NCBI GenBank assembly: GCA_004352715.1
Contig: SCFE01000090.1
Span: 1,528,640 to 1,592,639 of the forward strand
Reading direction: 5' to 3'
Source of the DNA: Hofstenia miamia
Taxonomy: Eukaryota > Xenacoelomorpha > Acoela
Length of the DNA stretch: 64,000 nucleotides
The notes under the pieces were generated by a model. It saw only the letters and a program-made list of their open reading frames with translations. It searched no databases and was not told where the DNA came from. Below, one piece after another: positions 57,931 through 64,000 of the stretch. Both the position numbers and the translations under genes were made by a program. How positions within the stretch are numbered: position 1 is the stretch's first letter; each line of letters begins with the position of its first letter.

Positions 57931-59046
57931 GACGTATTATCGCTGAAGATGCAAATGTCATCGACACATTGAATTAGATTGCAACTACTTATTGGCACCC
58001 ATTGTAAACCTTTGATGCTTTCCAATTTTCAGTAGCATGTAATAGTGCATCAGTCGTTGGAATATTTTGCGTAATCCAAATTGGGTGTTAATAATAAATT
58101 ATACTTATTAAAATGTTCAATTATTTGATTATGCAATAATCTTTCAAATATTTTGCTTATTGCAGGAGTAATTGAAATTGGTCGATAATTAGTGGCAGTT
58201 AAAGGATAGTTTTTTTAAACTAGGAATGTGGGCAAGTTTTAGATAATCTGGGAAGTGATTGCATTTTATAGATTCATTAAAGATGAAATTTAAAGGACTT
58301 GCAGTGATATCTGCAGTCATTTTAAAAGCCCATGAGGCGATAATTAAGGGACCGCTTGATTTTTTGGTCTTAAGCTTGAGAAATTCATGTAATAATTTCA
58401 AAGGTAGACGAGAATCAAGAAGAAAATTCAGGTACAAAGATTTTGTGGGAAAACTTTTTGTATTTAATTAGAGGGCGTTGTATTTTACTAGAATGACAAA
58501 AGCATTGTTTAGTTCATTAGATATTTCTAAATTGTCGGTAAGATTATTTCCATTTTGATCTTTATTCACGTCAATTGAGATTGACTTAGATCGCTTACAA
58601 TTTGTTATTTCTTGTATTTGCTTCCATTTTGAATTTTCATTTGGAAGACGCGCGTACTAATTTTTGATGAATTCATTAAATGCCCCACGAGATTCAATAT
58701 TTAAGGCATTTCTGGCCTTTTTATAGGTAGCAAAGTTCTTGTTCGTTCGAGAATTTATAAAATGTTTACATGCTTTGTTCTTTTGCGAATCAATGCTTTG
58801 CGAGGTTTGTTGGAAGAAGTAGTTTGCTTTGTATTTGGTTATGGATTTAACCATTATTTTCCTTTCAGGCCAAAATCTGTTGAGATAAAATTCAAAATGG
58901 GCCGAAATTTTTTAGCATGTCATTTATATTTGATGCAGAATATACAGGAAACCAATTTTCTGATGAGGGATGATTTAAAATTATCAAAAATTTTCAATAG
59001 ACTTTTCACGAGTGTTAATCAATTTAATGGTAATTTTTGGGGTTGA
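57931..59046 (-). mobile_element. LINE copy B (RT part), with internal deletion
   Basis: Nearly identical to parts of copy A (58189-58854 versus 56240-56820). It lacks about 190 bp that copy A has between 55875 and 56064. It extends farther upstream into the region before the RT (to about 59046). The plus-strand frame 58762-59046 is antisense to it. Confidence 0.8.
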
Positions 59047-59604
59047 ATGAGACTTATGAAATTTGATAAATGTAAACAGTGATGAGAGAATGGGCATTTA
59101 GAAGTGGTGTACTGAAGTGATTTAAAAACCTAATAATGTGCAACATCAATGACGCAATAAATTTCCAAAAAATATATGGAAGACTTTTCCTTAAATGTAG
59201 AAATGAAAATGCTAAAGACAAACACAATTAATAGCTGCATATCTTTCAAAATCAAGGAAAACGAAATATATTTCTTATGAATTCTCATACGGCGTACATT
59301 AAAAACGCAAATTTTGTATTAAATTTATTTGCATTCATGTTGATGGATTTTCAAATATATGAAATTGCATGCAGTGTTATAAAAAATAAAAAGGAATAAA
59401 CGATAAATAGAAAAATATATTCTTATAATTTAAAAATACAAAGATTATTTTACAATAAAAATCAAGCAAATAACAGGAACTTGAGAGTAAAGAAATTAAA
59501 AAATTTAATCGAAAATCAGTAAAAAAATCATCAAAATAATCACAGAGCTGTACATAATTAACAAGCAGCGTAACTGTACAATGGATGTTGTCAGAAATAA
59601 GGCG
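59047..59604 (-). other. G beta 3' UTR and flank
   Basis: Downstream of the G beta stop codon. On the minus strand an AATAAA occurs at 59324-59329, a candidate polyadenylation signal about 280 bp after the stop. Nothing else recognised. Confidence 0.4.
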
Positions 59605-59711
59605 TTAGTTCCATACGCGGAGGAAGTTATCCCATGAGCCAGTGGCAAGAGCCATGCCGTTATTCGTCACTCCCAGGCAACTTACGCGGTTATCATGCCC
59701 AGAAAGTTTGG
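59605..59711 (-). CDS. GNB1: G beta last coding exon, residues about 306-340
   Basis: The acceptor is TATTTAG and the stop TAA lies at 59605-59607. Reads [20 protein letters not shown] and ends in FLRVWN, the same length as GNB1 from residue 306. His311/Asp312-type GHDNRVS is intact. Confidence 0.95.
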
Positions 59712-62700
59712 CTAAATAAGTTAGATGTCAAAATAGAAAAATAATAAATTTGATTAAAATAATGCAATTTAGTTGTTGGGACATCTCTGCATGACTAAAA
59801 ACAATTAAATGGAGGCCAAACTACATACTGATGTACTACTGGCAAGTAACCGATTTTGCGTTTTCATACCCACACTTACGGACGATTGCACATAACTATT
59901 AACGGGTACGGTCAGTAAGCTTCCCATTTGACATTATGGTATATTTGAAATGCGAATTTTTTAAAAAACACTAATATACATGAACATTAAAATATACTAA
60001 AAGTGAATTGTGCTCAAAAAATAAATTGCCAACTTGTAAAATGGTTTAATAACAACAAAAAATTTCTTTCTTGGATACGAGTTGGTAATCATTTTCGGAT
60101 ACGGTTGGGAACAACCAAAAAAGAATTTTTTGACGTTGGGTGAAGCATTAAACAATAAATCCAGCAATTAGCAACCTTAAAATTTGTAGCAAGAATCTGC
60201 AATCCGCTTAATCTGTTCTAAATATTTGTTAGCTACATAATCGTAGTGTTTTTAAGAAAGATTTTTAAAGCACTAGCGATAAAATAATACAGATTTTGTA
60301 AGATAATTATTGAATGCTTTCAGGATCATTTCAATTATAGATCTAATATTGATTAACTCGACATCAGATTTTTTAGTGTTTGGAACACTCGAAAAATGTT
60401 ATTTTGTGGTTATGATTAACCTAAGCTTATTTAGAGTATATTATATACTGTATATATTAATTCACACGTTCACATATTTAAAGCAAAACATGATGATAGA
60501 CGTATACACTTTCAAGGCACCATATTTGAATTTTTCAGATGAAACTAGTTTCGAAAATTTCCAAAATAGATTTATTACTATATTTCAACTCATTCAAAAC
60601 GTGCCACTATAGGTTCGGATTTTAGTGATTCAAAAAAATATAAAGTCAAATAAAACCCATACCAATGCGATCACCGCGAAGGGTATCCCATACGTGGCAA
60701 TCATAGTCATCGTAACCGCCTAGCAGAAGACGTCCACTTTTGGAGAAGGCGATGGAGGTAATGCCACAGCTAATCTGTTCATGCGCATACATCATGATTT
60801 CCTGGTCTGCCCGAATATCAAATAGTCGACAGGTGGCGTCATCTGACCCAGTAGCAAATGCATTGTCATTAGGAAAGTACTAAATTANNNNNNNNNNNNN
60901 NNNNNNNNTGGAGAAGGCGATGGAGGTAATGCCACAGCTAATCTGTTCATGCGCATACATCATGATTTCCTGGTCTGCCCGAATATCAAATAGTCGACAG
61001 GTGGCGTCATCTGACCCAGTAGCAAATGCATTGTCATTAGGAAAGTACTAAATTATTACAAAATCCAACAAATATACCAAATTCAAAATATTCAAATAGA
61101 AGTCGCTAAATACTAACTAATATATAATTATATTATACTTTTACAATAGTTCCATGTTCTCGCCACAAAGGTAAGTTTAAGGAATGCGAAATATGGATCG
61201 CCTTGGTTTTACTATAAATCTGTTTTAAGAATGTTTGCTAGAAAAGAATAGCGCAAGCGATAAATTAAATTGTATATGAAAAAACAAGAACTGTTAAACG
61301 GCATTTTTATGAAATTACCAACTGAAGTCATACTTATTCAACACATATGAAAATTACGTTTTTGGAAATATGTTAGCAAGTACACAAAAGTGCTCAGTGT
61401 AAGAGGACGCTATCGTCTGTAAAAGTGCCTGTCTCAATGTGTACAAATAAAGGCTAAGTTGGACTATAACATTAGCAATATTGATTATTGATACAGAATA
61501 GAATATTTCATAATCCAATACACGTGATGTGTATATCAAAAGATAGACTCGCATCAGTCGAGTAGAAATGGAGGATGAAATTGCAAAACGTTGATCCCCT
61601 AAACAGAAATCACAATGAAGAAATCATTGGAATGGCATTGTGTTATCATACCTATGAATCCTGTTGTATTGCTCTGATACAACTCAGGGATTGTACTAGA
61701 TTTTGATAGAGAATGAGTACATGTTAAAATGACAAAGGCAACTTCAAAATAATGAGTTCGCGTGAATCAGCTGTATATGTGTTCTTGAAGCTAACATAAA
61801 AAGGATAAAGAAATCACCAGCTGCAGAGTGAGAAGAAACCAGCAATTCATCACATGCTAAATATTTCATTGTCGTGAAGATCAGTAACAGCATCCAATAG
61901 AACACAGAAACAATGCAAAGATTCTCCTGCCCAGATTGTCAGTTTTACGTGAAATGATCCATCCCTATGATTTCAGAGAAACGAATTTATTAGAAAATTT
62001 TGAAACTGGTTCAGAAGAATGCGAATGTGCAAGAAAGACTAGAAGATCGTCGCTCATGGTCAATTTTATTGATTAAGCAGAAAGTTATAACACACAATGA
62101 CGATATTCAATTTTTACGGTCAAGGAAAACGGGTGTTCATAATCAAGCACTGACATACCAAATTAAGCGCAAAGAATCATGTCGACTAAAAAAAGAAAAC
62201 TCGAAGAGAAAGAGAACGAAATAGTTCATGAAATTGTTCAGTTCATCGAGTGAAAACGATCAAGAAGTAAATGACAACCGTGAAGCTCTGTTCAATTCTT
62301 GCCCATTATGGGGAAAACAGATCATCTGAAAAATCGTCCAGGAAGAGCATTATTCCACATGAAATTCTGAAAAATCTAAATTGATTTCACTGTTTACAAG
62401 AATAAAATTGTCACCAGATTAAGGGATAATACCCAAGAGAAGATCACTACTGCTGTGAGAGTAGTGGAAACTCCAAATTTTGGAACTCCGTCTCAATTGG
62501 AAATATATTTTAATTGAAGTTCGATTCGATTATATAGTATTATTGTTCCATCATATTTTCAATGGCTAGTCTTTGTTTTTCAATAAACTGATCAATAGAA
62601 AATGTATTCCTGAAAAATATTTATAATTGCGAGCCTTTTGAACATAAAGTGATTTACAATTTCCCAACGGTCAAAATTCAACCGGAACATCAAATTCGGA

Positions 62701-62722
62701 CAGCACTGTGATTTTTAAGGAC

Positions 62723-62760
<38 letters not shown>

Positions 62761-62856
62761 CTNNNNNNNNNNNNNNNNNNNNNNNNNNNNNNNNNNNNNN
62801 NNNNNNNNNNNNNNNNNNNNNNNNNNNNNNNNNNNNNNNNNNNNNNNNNNNNNNNN

Positions 62857-62887
<31 letters not shown>

Positions 62888-63544
62888 GCAGCTCAGACTT
62901 GGATTAAGACATTATAATTAAGGGCGACTGCTAGAAAACAAAATATCTCGATTCATTTTTTGTACAAATGTTAAAATGAACGAACCTCAAATTAACAGTT
63001 GATGTGTCAATAAAGCGTGTTTATAAATGTCGTTTTAATTTTAATCGTACATGGACGGAATACTAAGTGTATATTATCAGACCATGATTCATCGTAACTA
63101 AATGGTTACAATGTTCAATATTAAATGTACAAACAATGATCTGCTAGGTTTTAGAAAAGCTCAATTTGTTCTGGAATGCGAATATGAAACAAAGAAACAC
63201 AGAAACAGACTAGTAATGAGTACTCTCATAAAAAATCTATCTTTCTCCATAAATACCTAGGCCAAAGTTTGACAATTGAATAGAACACTTTAATATAATA
63301 ATGTAGAAAAAATGTTCTAAATATGTAATTAAGAGCACATACGGCTACAGCATTAATATCCATTTCATGGCCAGAGAATGTCTGCTTGCACTTTCCATCA
63401 CGAATATCCCATAGTTTGGCAGAAGCATCGCATGCACCAGAAATAAATGTACGTCGATCGGAAGAAAGAGAGATACTCATAACGTCACCACTGTGTCCTG
63501 AAAATATTTGCTTTTGTTCACGAGTTTCAGTATCCCACAATGCA
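59605..63544 (-). CDS. GNB1: heterotrimeric G protein beta subunit (GNB1-4 type), C-terminal half
   Basis: Gene-level entry for three exons: 63343-63544, 60663-60879 and 59605-59711. Together they encode residues about 166-340 in human GNB1 numbering. The protein is a seven-bladed WD40 propeller that pairs with G gamma and binds G alpha-GDP at the membrane. The exons cover about the last four blades, with [33 protein letters not shown] and [11 protein letters not shown] repeat ends. Splice positions fall where vertebrate GNB1 has them and phases agree. Changes from the usual sequence include [20 protein letters not shown] for [20 protein letters not shown]. It is clearly not GNB5. The N-terminal exons lie beyond 64000. 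Confidence 0.95.
59712..60662. other. G beta intron, no feature seen
   Basis: AT-rich intron. A plus-strand 100-codon frame (60310-60612) has no recognised domain. Confidence 0.5.
60663..60879 (-). CDS. GNB1: G beta exon, residues about 234-305
   Basis: The acceptor is AATTTAG and the donor CATTG|GTATGG. It encodes 72 codons: [20 protein letters not shown] at the start and [19 protein letters not shown] later, ending in GDRI. The outgoing G joins CC to give Ala. Its upstream two-thirds are repeated at 60909-61047. Confidence 0.95.
60888..60908. other. assembly gap (21 N)
   Basis: Gap between two identical sequence blocks (60741-60887 and 60909-61055). Confidence 0.99.
60909..61055 (-). repeat. 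exact duplicate of 60741-60887 (partial G beta exon), probable assembly artefact
   Basis: 147 bp appear identical to 60741-60887, including exon sequence (60909-61047), acceptor and intron start. The copy begins abruptly mid-exon at the gap edge, as expected for overlapping contig ends that were not merged. Confidence 0.9.
61056..62600. other. G beta intron with possible decayed transposon
   Basis: 61560-62520 is richer in coding-like words on the plus strand (for example ATG at 62178 opening [20 protein letters not shown], then a stop), but every frame is broken. Confidence 0.4.
62601..62712. mobile_element. possible DNA-transposon terminus
   Basis: On the minus strand the segment starts CAGTGCTGTCCGAATT at about 62710, like a pogo/Tc1-type inverted repeat (CAGT start). 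The other end was not found. Confidence 0.3.
62724..62886. repeat. (TA)n microsatellite containing a 94-N gap
   Basis: TA runs at 62724-62757 and 62857-62886 flank N at 62763-62856, so the gap is probably caused by the microsatellite. Confidence 0.9.
62887..63342. other. G beta intron, no feature seen
   Basis: AT-rich; nothing recognised. Confidence 0.5.
63343..63544 (-). CDS. GNB1: G beta exon, residues about 166-233
   Basis: The acceptor is ATTTAG and the donor GTAGCC|GTATGT. The first base completes a Cys codon, then [20 protein letters not shown], then [11 protein letters not shown] and [10 protein letters not shown]. It matches GNB1 blades ending at WD169 and WD211. It splices in phase 0 to YFPNDNAF. 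Confidence 0.95.
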
Positions 63545-64000
63545 CTAAATTACGTGGATTATTAAAAGAAATGTATTAACAGAAAAAAGAAAAGATTTCT
63601 ACTACTGTTGAATCAAACCTTTAATGAATCACTAAAAAGTAGGACGGATTAACAATGCACATTAACATGCTATATCAACAGAAATTAAAAAGACAATACT
63701 GAAATATTTGCAATCTGTGCACGATGAAAAATTGCATACTAACATAATTTACGATTCTATTGAAACACTTAAAAACCTTCTGTCTGTTCTCAAATGGCTT
63801 AAACGTATTTTCTGTGCAAAAACATCTCATTTATCTATTATGTTGTTTTCTACAAATTAAACATGAATAACGATAAGTTGATATGACCGTGCGACATATT
63901 CGTCAAAGTATAGAAATAAAATTAATGATAAAATGAATGTAGGGGAAAAACCAATTAAACAGTTGGCAGATGAAATTAAGGTTTGTTGACATTGGTAATG
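63545..64000. other. G beta intron at window edge
   Basis: No upstream G beta exon found. A short plus-strand frame (about 63866-63988, containing MNVGEKPIKQLADEIK) is open but unrecognised. Confidence 0.45.

Noticed and set aside
58762-59046. 94-codon plus-strand ORF
   Set aside because: Antisense to LINE copy B coding sequence.
60909-61047. Second, tandem G beta exon
   Set aside because: Identical to part of the real exon and adjacent to a gap; an assembly duplication is simpler than exon duplication.
63866-63988. Plus-strand frame containing MNVGEKPIKQLADEIK as a new gene start
   Set aside because: About 40 codons, unrecognised, in an intron and cut by a stop before the window end; not enough to call.
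1-64000. Bacterial-type features (CRISPR, operons, ribosome binding sites, rRNA)
   Set aside because: The window is animal nuclear DNA with spliced genes; none of these was seen.

Overview
The window is nuclear DNA of an AT-rich invertebrate animal. Two intron-containing genes, both on the minus strand, identify it as metazoan: an EMI/EGF-repeat membrane receptor of the MEGF10/Draper/CED-1 kind, and a heterotrimeric G protein beta subunit. GT-AG introns, (TA)n microsatellites, non-LTR, Copia and Penelope-like retroelement relics and foldback DNA transposons fit this. There are no bacterial operons, CRISPR arrays or rRNA genes. I cannot name the phylum; the G beta is more diverged than in most animals.

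Layout. About 0.4-28.3 kb holds nine coding exons of the receptor, reading right to left: EMI domain (28.2 and 23.1 kb), about seven and a half EGF-like repeats (18.3, 9.7, 9.0, 4.3, 2.9, 1.5 kb) and a transmembrane/cytoplasmic exon (0.5 kb). Every splice junction joins in phase. The 5' end (signal peptide) is not found. The introns carry a large foldback element (12.5-14.3 kb), a Penelope-like fragment between TA microsatellites (15.9-16.6 kb), a TIR transposon (16.6-18.2 kb), a zinc-finger-bearing TIR element (7.7-8.2 kb) and a foldback MITE (28.5-29.2 kb).

About 29-59 kb is a transposon graveyard: LINE relics (30.5-31.7, 33.8-37.9, 38.1-39.1, 55.0-56.9, 57.9-59.0 kb), a Copia element with a 5-bp target duplication (39.17-43.02 kb), several tandem repeats, a 51-bp palindromic satellite beside assembly gaps, and a degenerate array of about 120-bp exon-like units (51.6-52.4 kb) just downstream of a broken mobile-element ORF. 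Three gaps of about 1 kb interrupt it.

About 59.6-63.5 kb holds the last three coding exons of the G beta gene (residues about 166-340, human GNB1 numbering). Its N-terminal exons lie beyond the right edge. One exon is partly duplicated across a 21-N gap, most likely an assembly error.

The two genes are unrelated: the receptor looks like a phagocytic/scavenger EGF receptor and the G beta is core GPCR signalling. Most intervening sequence is decayed mobile DNA.
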